DNA of 53,855 nt from Candidatus Parcubacteria bacterium (GCA_023432475.1 JAEYUN010000011.1:1-53855); one strand, 5' to 3'; positions 33,101 through 39,717 are shown, numbered from the stretch's first letter. Numbers and translations are program-made. Notes: generated by a model from the sequence alone, not told the origin.

Positions 33101-33578
33101 TGGCACCGTAGTAATTGCGGCCGTTGTGGTTATCGGCCGTAAAGAAGATACCGGCACTACGAATCAACTGGCTGACGACGACGCGCTCGGCACCATTAAT
33201 TACAAAAGTGCCACGTTCAGTCATCCATGGATAGTCACCCAGGTAGATTTCCTGCTCTTTGACTTCACCGGTAACTTTGTTGGTAAGCTCCACCGTCGCC
33301 TTAAGCGGCGCATCATAGCTGATATTATTTTCTCGAGCATAAACTTCGCTGGTTTTAGGATCTTCGAACCGGTAATCTTTAAACCGAAGTTCAAGTTTCT
33401 GTCCGGTATAATCCTCAATCGGGTTAATTTCGGCAAAAATCTCGCCGAGCCCGCTTGCCACAAACTCTTTCCATGATTCGAGTTGGTGACCGATCAAGTT
33501 TGGCAGGTCAAGAACGTGGTCTTCTTTGGTAAAATACACGCGCTTGCCGGCTTGCTGCTTGACATTGCTTGTAGCCAT
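30180..33578 (-). CDS. rpoB: RNA polymerase subunit beta
   Basis: 1132-residue beta, lacking the large lineage inserts of E. coli. The rifampicin region reads SQLSQFMDQTNPLSELSHKR followed by RLNSMGPGG: the residue equal to E. coli Ser531 is Asn (AAC at 32358-32360). Other landmarks are AGFEVRDAHPTHYGRI, the GGYNMDDSI catalytic-side motif, and the GGKAQNGGQRFGEMEVWAL C-terminus. The tail after about residue 1060 is very acidic. ATG 33578 has TAGGAGG just upstream; an in-frame ATG at 33650 lacks it. Promoter at 33795-33823. Confidence 0.97.
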   Translation of the reverse strand: MATSNVKQQAGKRVYFTKEDHVLDLPNLIGHQLESWKEFVASGLGEIFAEINPIEDYTGQKLELRFKDYRFEDPKTSEVYARENNISYDAPLKATVELTNKVTGEVKEQEIYLGDYPWMTERGTFVINGAERVVVSQLIRSAGIFFTADNHNGRNYYGAKLIPGRGAWLEFETAVNGAIYVKIDRRRKIAVTTLLRAFGHGSDKAIKELFHDIDNGDVKYIDATLEKDPTSGTNEALVEVYRRLRPGDLVTVENARTMIERMFFDFKRFDISRVGRYKVNQRLGMEVPNTAENRVMRIDDLIAIVREIIRLNNTQEAPDDIDALHNRRIKLVGELVSRQFRIGMLRMDRNTKDRMSVSDIEHVTPGQLINARPVVAAVREFFASSQLSQFMDQTNPLSELSHKRRLNSMGPGGLSRERAGFEVRDAHPTHYGRIDIIETPEGGNIGLVLNLASYARINEYGFIEAPYRKVVKGKVTDEVVYMDAAQEAREVIAEAGNSVKDNGSFAENRVSARKNLFPAEVDADEVTYMDASKMQVIGTTAALVPFVEKNRIDRNLTGSNMQRQAVPLVKTTSPIVGTGVEADIARNTPQLVVAKAAGEVVRADADEVHVKYGPKEIVIYPVVHFEQSNDDRSINQKVKVNRGDKVKKGDILIEGASIADGELALGRDLIVAFMPWGGYNMDDSIILSDRLVRDDELTSINIDDFMVEVRETKLGPEIVTRDIPNVSEESLRHLDEDGIVRVGAEVKAGDVLVGKITPKGEQELSSEERLLRAIFGEKAKDVRDTSQRMGNGKYGKVVGVRVFSRENGHELKAGVLMQIQIFVAQTRKVAVGDKLAGRHGNKGVVARILPEADMPFMADGTPVDVILNPLGVPSRMNLGQLFETHLGMAARMLGYKVATPPFNGVPNDVIVSELKKAGLPEDGKVQLYDGRTGEAFLEKTAVGNMYMIKLHHMIADKIHARSTGPYTMVTQQPLGGKAQNGGQRFGEMEVWALEAYGAATTLQEMLTIKSDDVYGRAKAYEAIIKNEEITGPKIPESFNVLVKELQGLGLRVDLVDDSETIDAEHVLLSDNEGSGVPADEIVIVDESATSDDHDEGVVVADEADEFGEIELEEGMSIETAEEYKDEDESEEA

Positions 33579-33794
33579 GTAGCCTCCTAAGCTGGTTTCT
33601 AGCTTAAATAGAGCTCTGATAGCGGTGGAGGTATATGCGCATATACCCACACATCAGTTTAAACATCTATTTTCAGCCTTTAGTGATATTCGTCTGGCGC
33701 CGAAGTTCACTAGGGGTGGCTCTGCAACGCAAAAACGCCTCGCCAATAGCGTGCGTCGACAGTGAGCCAGCCTATACAATCTTCATTAATTACT

Positions 33795-33823
33795 ACTCTA
33801 GTGGCTGGTCTAAATTATGTCAA
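33795..33823 (-). promoter_or_regulatory. rpoB promoter
   Basis: Reverse strand TTGACA (33818-33823), 17 bases, TAGAGT (33795-33800). Confidence 0.5.
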
Positions 33824-33858
33824 GTATTTATAGCTTAAATGTTGTCAAATTAAAACAG

Positions 33859-33917
33859 GCTCCTGCAGTATACTCCGGTCATCGCCTCGCGATGCCATCT
33901 CTATATACTACAGGAGC
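33859..33917 (-). terminator. two-tier hairpin after the 37-residue gene
   Basis: 14-bp outer arms (33859-33872, 33904-33917; one mismatch) enclose CATCGC-CTC-GCGATG (33880-33894). CTGTTTTAATTTG follows on the reverse strand. Confidence 0.7.
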
Positions 33918-33937
33918 TTTCTCCCTACCCCTCAGGT

Positions 33938-34051
33938 TCAGTCGTAGTCGATCATCGGCGGGAACTCGTCGCTTCTGTCGAACTTGAACTTCAGCCACAA
34001 CCACGGGTGCCGCCACCACGTCGGCGTCGGCGTGATTTCAGGACCATACAT
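33938..34051 (-). CDS. 37-residue Trp/Pro-rich small protein
   Basis: Translated by hand from ATG 34051 to TGA; short genes like this are easily missed. It has an excellent Shine-Dalgarno (GGGAGGAG, 7 bases before ATG). The protein starts MYGPEITPTPTWWRHPWLWL and ends in an acidic stretch with MIDYD; four Trp in 37 residues suggest a membrane-surface or partner-binding peptide. It lies 25 bases after the stop of the next upstream small gene and just before a two-tier hairpin, so it is the second gene of a two-gene unit. Function unknown. Confidence 0.6.
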   Translation of the reverse strand: MYGPEITPTPTWWRHPWLWLKFKFDRSDEFPPMIDYD

Positions 34052-34076
34052 CTGATAACTCCTCCCAGAGCCGTCC

Positions 34077-34304
34077 CTACGCCTCGTCTTGATACCCTTC
34101 TTTGGGCAGGCGGCGATGGCCGTGACGCACCACGGACCACGCCTTGTAGACCCCGTAACGCCACATCATGGGCAGCTTTTTGTAAAGCTTGCGTCCCAGA
34201 ACGGCTAGGGCATCCCAGAGAACACTCCGGGCTATTAGTGTCCCGTCCTTCTTGCGCAGCTGGGCTGCGACATCACGGAACGTGACTTCACTTGAATTAT
34301 TCAA
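34077..34304 (-). CDS. orphan 75-residue basic protein
   Basis: Not recognised. TTG 34304 is preferred as start because GGGAGG lies about 4 bases upstream; an alternative TTG at 34337 would add 11 residues but has no ribosome site. The protein is basic and helical with aromatic residues (KKLPMMWRYGVYKAWSVVRH). A 22-codon ATG frame (34365-34297) ends across this start and might be a coupled leader peptide. An extended -10 (34384-34389) drives the unit. Confidence 0.6.
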   Translation of the reverse strand: MNNSSEVTFRDVAAQLRKKDGTLIARSVLWDALAVLGRKLYKKLPMMWRYGVYKAWSVVRHGHRRLPKEGYQDEA

Positions 34305-34383
34305 ACGTCCTCCCAAGCTCGAGTGACCGTGATCCAAAAACCGATAACCCGTTTATGCGAGCCATCGACCTTTCTAGGTAAAT

Positions 34384-34389
34384 ATTATA
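34384..34389 (-). promoter_or_regulatory. extended -10 of the two-gene small unit
   Basis: Reverse strand TGT-TATAAT, just after the clpP stop. It would start transcription about 70 bases before TTG 34304. Confidence 0.55.
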
Positions 34390-34399
34390 ACACTTATAG

Positions 34400-34990
34400 C
34401 TACTTTAAGCTAGAGATAACCTTATCGGCGATGCCATAACTAACGGCTTCTTTTGCATCCATCCAAAAGTCACGCTCCATGTCGGTTTTTACTTTGGAAG
34501 GCTTTTGACCGGTAGCTCTAGCCATAATATCTATAAGAACTTCTTTGGTACGAACTGATTCACGAAGGCTAATTTCTTGATCGGTAACCTGGCCGCGCGT
34601 CCCCCCATGGGGTTGATGCATCATAACGCGTGAGTTGGGCAGGACGAATCGCTTGCCTTTAGCACCGCTGGCTAGAAGTACCGCCCCAAAACTTGCCTGT
34701 AGACCAATACCATAAGTAGCAACGTCAGGCTTGATAAAATTCATCGTATCAAAAATAGCTAACCCGTCATAAACACTGCCGCCCGGGCTGTTAATATAAA
34801 GTGCAATGTCCTTCTTCGGGTCTTCATAGGCTAGGTGTAATAGCTGAGCCACCACAATATTAGCGGTGTGTTCGTTGACTTCTTCGCCGAGAAATATAAT
34901 CCGTTCTTTCAAGAGTCTGGAATATATATCAAAAGCCCGTTCGCCGTCGTAATTCTTTTCAATAACTGTCGGTACCAAATAGTTCTTCAT
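34400..34990 (-). CDS. clpP: ATP-dependent Clp protease proteolytic subunit
   Basis: 196-residue ClpP. The catalytic triad is visible: Ser100 in GLQASFGAVLL, His125 in RVMMHQPHGG, and Asp174 in MERDFWMDA. The substrate-binding INSPGGSV segment is intact. It forms the barrel that ClpC (51865-53855 in this window) would feed. ATG 34990 has GGAGG 6 bases upstream. A perfect CIRCE operator overlaps its promoter, which predicts HrcA heat-shock control. It has no propeptide of note. Confidence 0.97.
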   Translation of the reverse strand: MKNYLVPTVIEKNYDGERAFDIYSRLLKERIIFLGEEVNEHTANIVVAQLLHLAYEDPKKDIALYINSPGGSVYDGLAIFDTMNFIKPDVATYGIGLQASFGAVLLASGAKGKRFVLPNSRVMMHQPHGGTRGQVTDQEISLRESVRTKEVLIDIMARATGQKPSKVKTDMERDFWMDAKEAVSYGIADKVISSLK

Positions 34991-35014
34991 GATGATCCTC
35001 CGTGAGTTGATCTA

Positions 35015-35043
35015 ATTGTAAATCAAAATTAGCACTCATGCAA
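35015..35043 (-). promoter_or_regulatory. clpP promoter
   Basis: Reverse strand TTGCAT (35038-35043), 17 bases, TACAAT (35015-35020). The -35 and half of the spacer are inside the CIRCE element. Confidence 0.7.
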
Positions 35044-35055
35044 GTTGAGTGCTAA
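35029..35055. promoter_or_regulatory. CIRCE operator (HrcA site) before clpP
   Basis: TTAGCACTC, 9 bases, GAGTGCTAA: an exact match to the CIRCE consensus. It covers the clpP -35 element, so HrcA binding would block the promoter. In most bacteria CIRCE controls groESL and dnaK; some lineages use it for clp genes. Confidence 0.92.
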
Positions 35056-35072
35056 TAATTGTGCCTATGGGA

Positions 35073-35097
35073 AGCGCCCGCCGTAACGGCGAGCGCT
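35073..35097 (-). terminator. hairpin after the 67-residue gene
   Basis: 11-bp stem with a TTA loop; its single irregular pair is U-G when read on the reverse strand but C-A on the forward strand, which supports the reverse strand as transcript. No clear T-run. Confidence 0.5.
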
Positions 35098-35107
35098 GAC
35101 ACCCGGT

Positions 35108-35311
35108 TCAGTGACGTATTGGGCGGCGAACGCCGCGAAGCTCTCGGAGGATTAACCAGATGCCAATCCCGATTATGAGCGCTAGAGCAACCAGCCCGAA
35201 CACGTTGACCATTTGGGGGAGACTCAGGCTCCCCAACCAGGTCCAAACCCTCGGCGCATGCTGAGCTAGCGCCAAGATCATTAGAACGGCCAAGAAAGCC
35301 TTGAATTTCAC
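35108..35311 (-). CDS. 67-residue two-helix membrane protein
   Basis: Not recognised. Two hydrophobic segments (about residues 5-17 and 37-56, the latter GLVALALIIGIGIWLILREL) with a Trp-containing turn and a basic C-terminus. GTG 35311 is the start, with AGGGAG upstream. It is transcribed from a TTGACA-N17-TATACT promoter (35349-35377) and closed by a hairpin, so it is a one-gene unit inserted beside clpP. Confidence 0.7.
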   Translation of the reverse strand: MKFKAFLAVLMILALAQHAPRVWTWLGSLSLPQMVNVFGLVALALIIGIGIWLILRELRGVRRPIRH

Positions 35312-35348
35312 CTTTTCTCCCTATGTCGAGGAACGAGTGTACTTTTCT

Positions 35349-35377
35349 AGTATAGCATAAGTACTTTGTGTTGTCAA
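35349..35377 (-). promoter_or_regulatory. strong promoter of the 67-residue gene
   Basis: Reverse strand TTGACA (35372-35377), 17 bases, TATACT (35349-35354). Confidence 0.75.
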
Positions 35378-35382
35378 TATAT

Positions 35383-35418
35383 GGTGAGCGCCCCGGAAAT
35401 TCCGAGGCGCTTGACACC
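35383..35418 (-). terminator. hairpin after the 86-residue gene
   Basis: Stem AGCGCC-CGGA with its complement around AAT (35387-35411), again with one U-G pair only on the reverse strand, flanked by GGTG/CACC. Confidence 0.6.
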
Positions 35419-35424
35419 CGTACT

Positions 35425-35685
35425 TCAAAGTTGCTTGAGGTCACGGCGGCGACCAGCCTCCAGAGCCACATATACGGTGGCGATCAGACTGGCGTTCAAC
35501 AAGACAGACACAGTCCCTGCTCTGTCTGGTTCAGGAACCCAGGCTGTTACCACGATCGGCCAACCTAGAGCCATCACAGCGACCAGCCAGGCGACGGTAT
35601 AAATGCGGTGCTTAACCGCAAACCATACAGCCGCGAGACAGACCAGCGTCGGGCTAGCGTAATACGCCAGCAGCGACAGAGTCAT
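35425..35685 (-). CDS. 86-residue three-helix membrane protein
   Basis: Not recognised. Three hydrophobic segments (about residues 3-22, 28-50 and 57-75) and a basic C-terminus (EAGRRRDLKQL). ATG 35685 overlaps the stop of the upstream small gene by 4 bases (ATGA) and has GGAGG 7 bases upstream, so the two are translated together. No catalytic or transport motif is visible. Confidence 0.7.
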   Translation of the reverse strand: MTLSLLAYYASPTLVCLAAVWFAVKHRIYTVAWLVAVMALGWPIVVTAWVPEPDRAGTVSVLLNASLIATVYVALEAGRRRDLKQL

Positions 35686-35933
35686 GATGGATCCTCCCTA
35701 GTCTTCCTGCCAGCACGCCCAGCCATGACCAGCAGAGCTACAAGACAGCACGCGATAGCGACTGCTGTCAGATTCTGCCAGGATCGACCCACGAGCAGCC
35801 CGATGAGCAGGAATGCATCCAGCAGGCTACGCTGGAAGAGATTCAGCACGACAGCGAACGCAATCGCCGACGTAGACCACCTGATCAGGTTGGTCTTGTT
35901 TCTTTCGACGAACGCGTGGTAGCGCTTGTACAT
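35682..35933 (-). CDS. 83-residue membrane protein
   Basis: Not recognised. A basic N-terminus (MYKRYHAFVERNKTNLIRW) leads into hydrophobic segments near residues 22-35, 37-52 and 55-72, ending RAGRKTREDPS. ATG 35933 is preferred (AAGGAG 5 bases upstream); a GTG one codon earlier is possible. It is the first gene of a two-gene unit and is driven by a perfect consensus promoter at 35987-36015. Confidence 0.7.
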   Translation of the reverse strand: MYKRYHAFVERNKTNLIRWSTSAIAFAVVLNLFQRSLLDAFLLIGLLVGRSWQNLTAVAIACCLVALLVMAGRAGRKTREDPS

Positions 35934-35986
35934 CACTTCTCCTTCCAGGAGATTGGCTGATTTTTTAGGTACAGGTGTACTTTTTT

Positions 35987-36015
35987 ATTATAGCACGGTT
36001 GGCGTTATTTGTCAA
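35987..36015 (-). promoter_or_regulatory. perfect sigma-70 consensus promoter
   Basis: Reverse strand TTGACA (36010-36015), exactly 17 bases, TATAAT (35987-35992). Both hexamers match consensus fully. Confidence 0.8.
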
Positions 36016-36044
36016 TCTATTAACCAGATTTTAGAAGGGTTGCG

Positions 36045-36068
36045 CCCGCCAGTCCGAAGACTGGCGGG
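36045..36068 (-). terminator. UUCG-capped hairpin after the 81-residue gene
   Basis: Perfect 10-bp stem CCCGCCAGTC/GACTGGCGGG closed by C(UUCG)G on the reverse strand, an extra-stable tetraloop. No long T-run. Confidence 0.65.
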
Positions 36069-36095
36069 TAGCGTTACCGAGGCGGTTTAACTTGA

Positions 36096-36341
36096 CTAGG
36101 TAATAGTTTCGAGCTTCTTGAGTGTTCGCCAGAAGGCGAAGATGAAGATGACGAGAACAATCATCACACCTATCACCCACTGGGCCCCCGCCCAAGCTAT
36201 TACCGCAACCACTCCCACTGGGAATGATGAAAGCCCGAGGACAAAACGAGCCCTCCCGTCAGCCGTCAAGTATGTCAGAAGCAGTAGTATGAATGCTACT
36301 GCACTTGTCAGGACGGCTAATACCAACCAAGCAGCGACCAT
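36096..36341 (-). CDS. 81-residue membrane protein
   Basis: Not recognised. Two or three hydrophobic segments cover most of the protein (about residues 4-25, 33-52 and 54-72), with a short basic end (FWRTLKKLETIT). GAGAGGA lies 8 bases before ATG. It has its own promoter (36400-36428) in the gap after tig and its own UUCG-capped hairpin. Together with the three small membrane genes downstream it forms a membrane-protein patch between tig and clpP. Confidence 0.7.
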   Translation of the reverse strand: MVAAWLVLAVLTSAVAFILLLLTYLTADGRARFVLGLSSFPVGVVAVIAWAGAQWVIGVMIVLVIFIFAFWRTLKKLETIT

Positions 36342-36399
36342 GTCAAAATTCCTCTCGGCGACGTCGATGTCGCATAGAACTACGGTAAACGCACTTTTT

Positions 36400-36428
36400 A
36401 CTATAGTCGTTTAGGATAACCGCTGCAA
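36400..36428 (-). promoter_or_regulatory. promoter of the 81-residue gene
   Basis: Reverse strand TTGCAG (36423-36428), 17 bases, TATAGT (36400-36405), just after the tig stop. Confidence 0.6.
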
Positions 36429-36431
36429 ACC

Positions 36432-37706
36432 TTAACTGTTTAGTTCAACCAGTCTAGCCAGAGTTTTTTCAGTAATAACGCGGTTAGCCAGGTCGCGGCG
36501 GGCATCTGGCGCATCGAGTTGTTCTTTCATATTAGGATACTGGGCTAGCATTTCAGCGTGACGAGCATCGAGTTCGTCGCGGCTAACATCTATATTTTCA
36601 ACTTTAGATAGTTCAGCTAAGACCAAGCCTGACTGTACCCGGCGAACTGCTGCCGGTTTGAATTCTTTTTCGCTCAGCTCGTCTTCGTCCTTATAGCCCA
36701 TTTGTTCGATGTATTGTTCGGCGCTCATGCCACGGTACATCAAGTTTTGACGGAAATCTTGTTCAACACTTCTTATTTGGTCATCAACTAGTATGTCGGG
36801 TACTGGCACATGTGAAGCTTTGACGAGCGCACCTAGCAGATCATCTTTAAACTTTTCGTCGGCTTGACGCTCATTTTGGGCAGTTAGTTCCCGCTCGATA
36901 TCCTCGGTCAATGCTTTTAGACTCTCGAATGGTCCAACTTTGGCTGCCATAGCGTCGTTCACTTCAGGTACGGTAACCTGCTGGACTTTTTTAATAGTCA
37001 CCTCGAAAACGACTGCTTGACCTTTGAGGTGTTCAGCGTGGTAATCTTTCGGAAATTTCAACGGTACTTCAAATTTATCACCTGGTTTATGACCCACAAT
37101 AGCTTCTTCAAAACCCGGTATGAACGTGTTCGAGCCAAGGGTCAGGTCATAGTCGCTTGCCGTGCCACCCTCAAAAACCTCATCGTTTTTCTTGCCGATA
37201 AAGTCAATTGTTACTTCGTCACCATTCTCGGCCGCTCTTTTAACTTCTTTTTTCTCAGCTAGGTTTTTCTGCAGACGCTCAATAACTTCGTCAATGTCGG
37301 CTTTTTCAACTTTTTTTAGCTCGCGCTTGACCTTAAGATGTTTATAATCACCCAGTCTAATGTCAGGTATGATGTCAATAACAGCTTCGAATTCCAGTTC
37401 GGTATAGGGTACAAATTTCTTAACGTCGATCTTAGGCTGGTCAAGGACGCGCAGGGATTCGATGGCAATAATTTCGTTTAATGCTGCGTTGATGGCATGC
37501 TCAGCAACTTCGTTGGCGAGCAAGTTAGGGTCGAGGTTTTTTTCAGCGACATTGGCCGGTACTTTACCTTTACGAAAACCGGACACTTTAATGTCGCGCG
37601 CCAAATGCTTGAGGCCAGTAACTTTAGCTTCTTGTAAGTCTTCAGGACTTGTCGCAACCGTGACACTCACGGACGAGTCGGATAATTTTTTGAGGGTATG
37701 TTTCAT
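36432..37706 (-). CDS. tig: trigger factor chaperone/prolyl isomerase
   Basis: 424 residues. The ribosome-binding signature GFRKGKVP is near residue 44; the FKBP-type isomerase domain (about residues 150-245) includes GDEVTIDFIGKKNDEVFEGG and GFEEAIVGHKPGDKF; a long helical C-terminal domain follows. It binds L23 at the tunnel exit and holds nascent chains. No Shine-Dalgarno; an extended -10 (TGT-TACAAT) ends 9 bases before ATG. It lies 44 bases after hisS. Confidence 0.95.
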   Translation of the reverse strand: MKHTLKKLSDSSVSVTVATSPEDLQEAKVTGLKHLARDIKVSGFRKGKVPANVAEKNLDPNLLANEVAEHAINAALNEIIAIESLRVLDQPKIDVKKFVPYTELEFEAVIDIIPDIRLGDYKHLKVKRELKKVEKADIDEVIERLQKNLAEKKEVKRAAENGDEVTIDFIGKKNDEVFEGGTASDYDLTLGSNTFIPGFEEAIVGHKPGDKFEVPLKFPKDYHAEHLKGQAVVFEVTIKKVQQVTVPEVNDAMAAKVGPFESLKALTEDIERELTAQNERQADEKFKDDLLGALVKASHVPVPDILVDDQIRSVEQDFRQNLMYRGMSAEQYIEQMGYKDEDELSEKEFKPAAVRRVQSGLVLAELSKVENIDVSRDELDARHAEMLAQYPNMKEQLDAPDARRDLANRVITEKTLARLVELNS

Positions 37707-37715
37707 AGCTGACCT

Positions 37716-37721
37716 ATTGTA
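37716..37721 (-). promoter_or_regulatory. start-proximal extended -10 of tig
   Basis: Reverse strand TGT-TACAAT, 9 bases before ATG 37706. The mRNA would have a leader of about 3 bases. Confidence 0.5.
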
Positions 37722-37750
37722 ACAGATGAAGCTGGTTGTTGGTAGAAAGC

Positions 37751-39070
37751 CTAGAAGTCGTCTGGAGATTTACGCCGATAATCTTGGATAGTGGTGATAA
37801 TTCTCTCTAAACCAGCTTCAGTCTCCGCCTCGGTCTGGATGTCTTTGAGGCGATAAACTTCTTCAGCAGCTTCTTTTTCGCCAATAAAGAGCAGGTAAGG
37901 TATTTTCATTTTTACAGCAGCTTTGATCTGTTTATCGACTTTGCGACCTGTTATATCGACAGCCACCTTGACGCCTTCGGCACGTAGGTCATATGCGACT
38001 TTTTCAGCATGTTTCATGACATCACCGAGCACCACCACATAAACGTCAGTGGTCGAACCGAGTTCCGGTACTAAATCGTGAGCTCGAAGAAACTCCTCAG
38101 TCGTAGTCGCTCCCGGAGCCACCCCCACTACCGGCATAGACTCGCCACCGAACAGAGTAACCAAACCATCATAACGACCTCCGCCGAACATTGCCCGGTT
38201 ATTGTCAGGATGGTTATCAAATACCTCAAATACCATTCCGGTGTAATAGTCCAGGCCGCGCATGAGCGTAATGTCAAAGCGGGCGTTAGTAATGCCCGAT
38301 TCACCCAAAAGGGTAAATAACCTTTGAATTTCGCGGACAGCTTCGCTGTCGAGAATCTCCTGGGGGAGTTCGGCCATAGTAGTAGCGCTGACCAGTTTGG
38401 CTATCTTGCGTAATCCCTCCTGAACGTATTCAGGTTCAAATATCTCACTAGCCTGGTCGCGAAATTGCTCGTTGCTTATCTTGCCGCGTTTATCGAACAG
38501 TTTAATCATTAGCTGAGACTGAACAGCGTCAAGGCGTAAATACTGCGCCATCATAAAGTTGATTAGGTTACGGTTGTTGATACGTATGGTGTACATGTCA
38601 CGTTTAGCGCCAAAAGCCTGCATAACAGCGTCGCTAACACGGATAACTTCGGCATCAGCCACTGGACCCTCGACGCCAAACATATCGACGTTCAGCTGCC
38701 AAAACTCACGTTCGCGACCTTTTTGCGGTCTCTCATAGCGCATAAAATTGGCAATCGAATAAAGTCGTGCTGGCATGCCGAGTTCTTGCTGGCGAGCCGC
38801 CACCATACGAGCTATGCTAGGAGTCATTTCTGGTCGGATCGCGACATTACGCCCACCGCGATCGGTAAACTGATAAGTCTGTTCGTTGACTATTTCCTGC
38901 CCTGATTTGGCGGCATATATTTCCAACGGCTCTAAAAGCGGAGCGCCGTATTCTTCGTAGCCAAACCTCTCAACCACCAAACGCCAGGTCTCAAAGATGT
39001 AGTTTTGCAACCGCTTGTCGGCCGGATAATAGTCGCGTGCACCTTTGTAGCTTTGGGTGGAAAGATTCAT
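37751..39070 (-). CDS. hisS: histidyl-tRNA synthetase
   Basis: 439-residue class II synthetase that charges tRNA-His. Motif 2 region reads FMRYERPQKGREREFWQLN, and the histidine-binding segments LMRGLDYYTGMVFEV and AMFGGGRYDGL are present, followed by the anticodon-binding domain (about residues 340-439). Length is typical. No Shine-Dalgarno: TTGCAA-N17-AACAAT ends 8 bases before ATG. Confidence 0.96.
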   Translation of the reverse strand: MNLSTQSYKGARDYYPADKRLQNYIFETWRLVVERFGYEEYGAPLLEPLEIYAAKSGQEIVNEQTYQFTDRGGRNVAIRPEMTPSIARMVAARQQELGMPARLYSIANFMRYERPQKGREREFWQLNVDMFGVEGPVADAEVIRVSDAVMQAFGAKRDMYTIRINNRNLINFMMAQYLRLDAVQSQLMIKLFDKRGKISNEQFRDQASEIFEPEYVQEGLRKIAKLVSATTMAELPQEILDSEAVREIQRLFTLLGESGITNARFDITLMRGLDYYTGMVFEVFDNHPDNNRAMFGGGRYDGLVTLFGGESMPVVGVAPGATTTEEFLRAHDLVPELGSTTDVYVVVLGDVMKHAEKVAYDLRAEGVKVAVDITGRKVDKQIKAAVKMKIPYLLFIGEKEAAEEVYRLKDIQTEAETEAGLERIITTIQDYRRKSPDDF

Positions 39071-39078
39071 CAGATGTT

Positions 39079-39107
39079 ATTGTTGCATCTTTACCTCGAG
39101 ATTGCAA
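39079..39107 (-). promoter_or_regulatory. start-proximal promoter of hisS
   Basis: Reverse strand TTGCAA (39102-39107), 17 bases, AACAAT (39079-39084), 8 bases before ATG. Confidence 0.4.
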
Positions 39108-39117
39108 GGAAAAGCAG

Positions 39118-39645
39118 TTATGTTTTAGGACGGATTTTTAACCACTGATACATGGCGATTCCGGCAGCTACACCAACGTTCAAGCTGCGGGTACTACCAA
39201 GCTGTTCTATATATCTAATCTCGTCGCTCAGCCTTAATAGTTCTTGAGATATACCATTAGCCTCTGAACCAAATACAAGCACGCAGTTAAGTGGGAAGTC
39301 AGATTGCGAGAGCGGTTTTGAGTCGACGTTGTTTTCAATTGCCACAATAAGCCGACCTGTCTTCTTCATCTCGTCGACAAACTCTTGAACGCTTGGGTAA
39401 TAGTGAACATGCAAGTATTTGTCGGTCATCATGGCGCCACGCTTATTCCACTGACGGCGGCCGATAATATGAACATGACGTACGCCAAAAGCATTGGCCG
39501 ACCGGACAATTGTACCCATGTTATAGTCGCGTTCAATATTTTCTACGGCAATATGTAGCCCAACGCCACACCTGTCTAGCTCCTCGACGATCTTTTGGTG
39601 CGGCCAACCTTTGAATTTGTCCACCACATTGCGGCTGTCTTCCAT
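39118..39645 (-). CDS. TrmH/SpoU-family RNA 2'-O-methyltransferase
   Basis: 175 residues, SPOUT fold. Three family motifs are visible: NMGTIVRSANAFGV, LVFGSEANGIS, and SLNVGVAAGIAMYQWL, which together form the knotted SAM site. It would methylate a ribose in tRNA or rRNA; the exact target cannot be told. ATG 39645 is chosen because the frame upstream (to 39729) is poorly conserved-looking and would cover the tRNA-Leu promoter; ATG 39657 is an alternative. No Shine-Dalgarno is seen. Confidence 0.85.
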   Translation of the reverse strand: MEDSRNVVDKFKGWPHQKIVEELDRCGVGLHIAVENIERDYNMGTIVRSANAFGVRHVHIIGRRQWNKRGAMMTDKYLHVHYYPSVQEFVDEMKKTGRLIVAIENNVDSKPLSQSDFPLNCVLVFGSEANGISQELLRLSDEIRYIEQLGSTRSLNVGVAAGIAMYQWLKIRPKT

Positions 39646-39711
39646 GCTGTATATCATAAACCACCAAAGATAATAACTATAGTCAGCCTTCTCTTGGCGA
39701 CAAGAGTTTGT

Positions 39712-39717
39712 TACAAT
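39712..39717 (+). promoter_or_regulatory. putative extended -10 of tRNA-Leu
   Basis: TGT-TACAAT, 28 bases before the tRNA 5' end. The -35 is poor. Confidence 0.4.

Larger units (their letters stand above)
33579..33937 (-). other. rpoB upstream region without a gene
   Basis: About 360 bases. It holds the rpoB leader (about 210 bases from the putative start point to ATG), the rpoB promoter and the two-tier hairpin that ends the neighbouring small-gene unit. The leader includes a TATGCGCATA palindrome. No convincing reading frame with a ribosome-binding site was found. Confidence 0.6.

Noticed and set aside
33634..33660. Palindromic TATGCGCATA in the rpoB leader as an operator
   Set aside because: Only a short palindrome; no second copy near another promoter was noticed, so it is not called as a site.
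33635..33838. Forward frame in the rpoB upstream region
   Set aside because: No ribosome site; it overlaps the rpoB promoter and leader.
34007..34285. Forward frame of 92 codons, Arg/Pro-rich
   Set aside because: It is opposite the reverse-strand small genes, which have good ribosome sites; its composition is typical of an antisense shadow.
35052..35471. Reverse frame of 139 codons across the 67-residue gene
   Set aside because: It crosses a CIRCE-proximal hairpin, a promoter and a terminator, and has no ribosome site; the shorter frame has a GTG start with AGGGAG.
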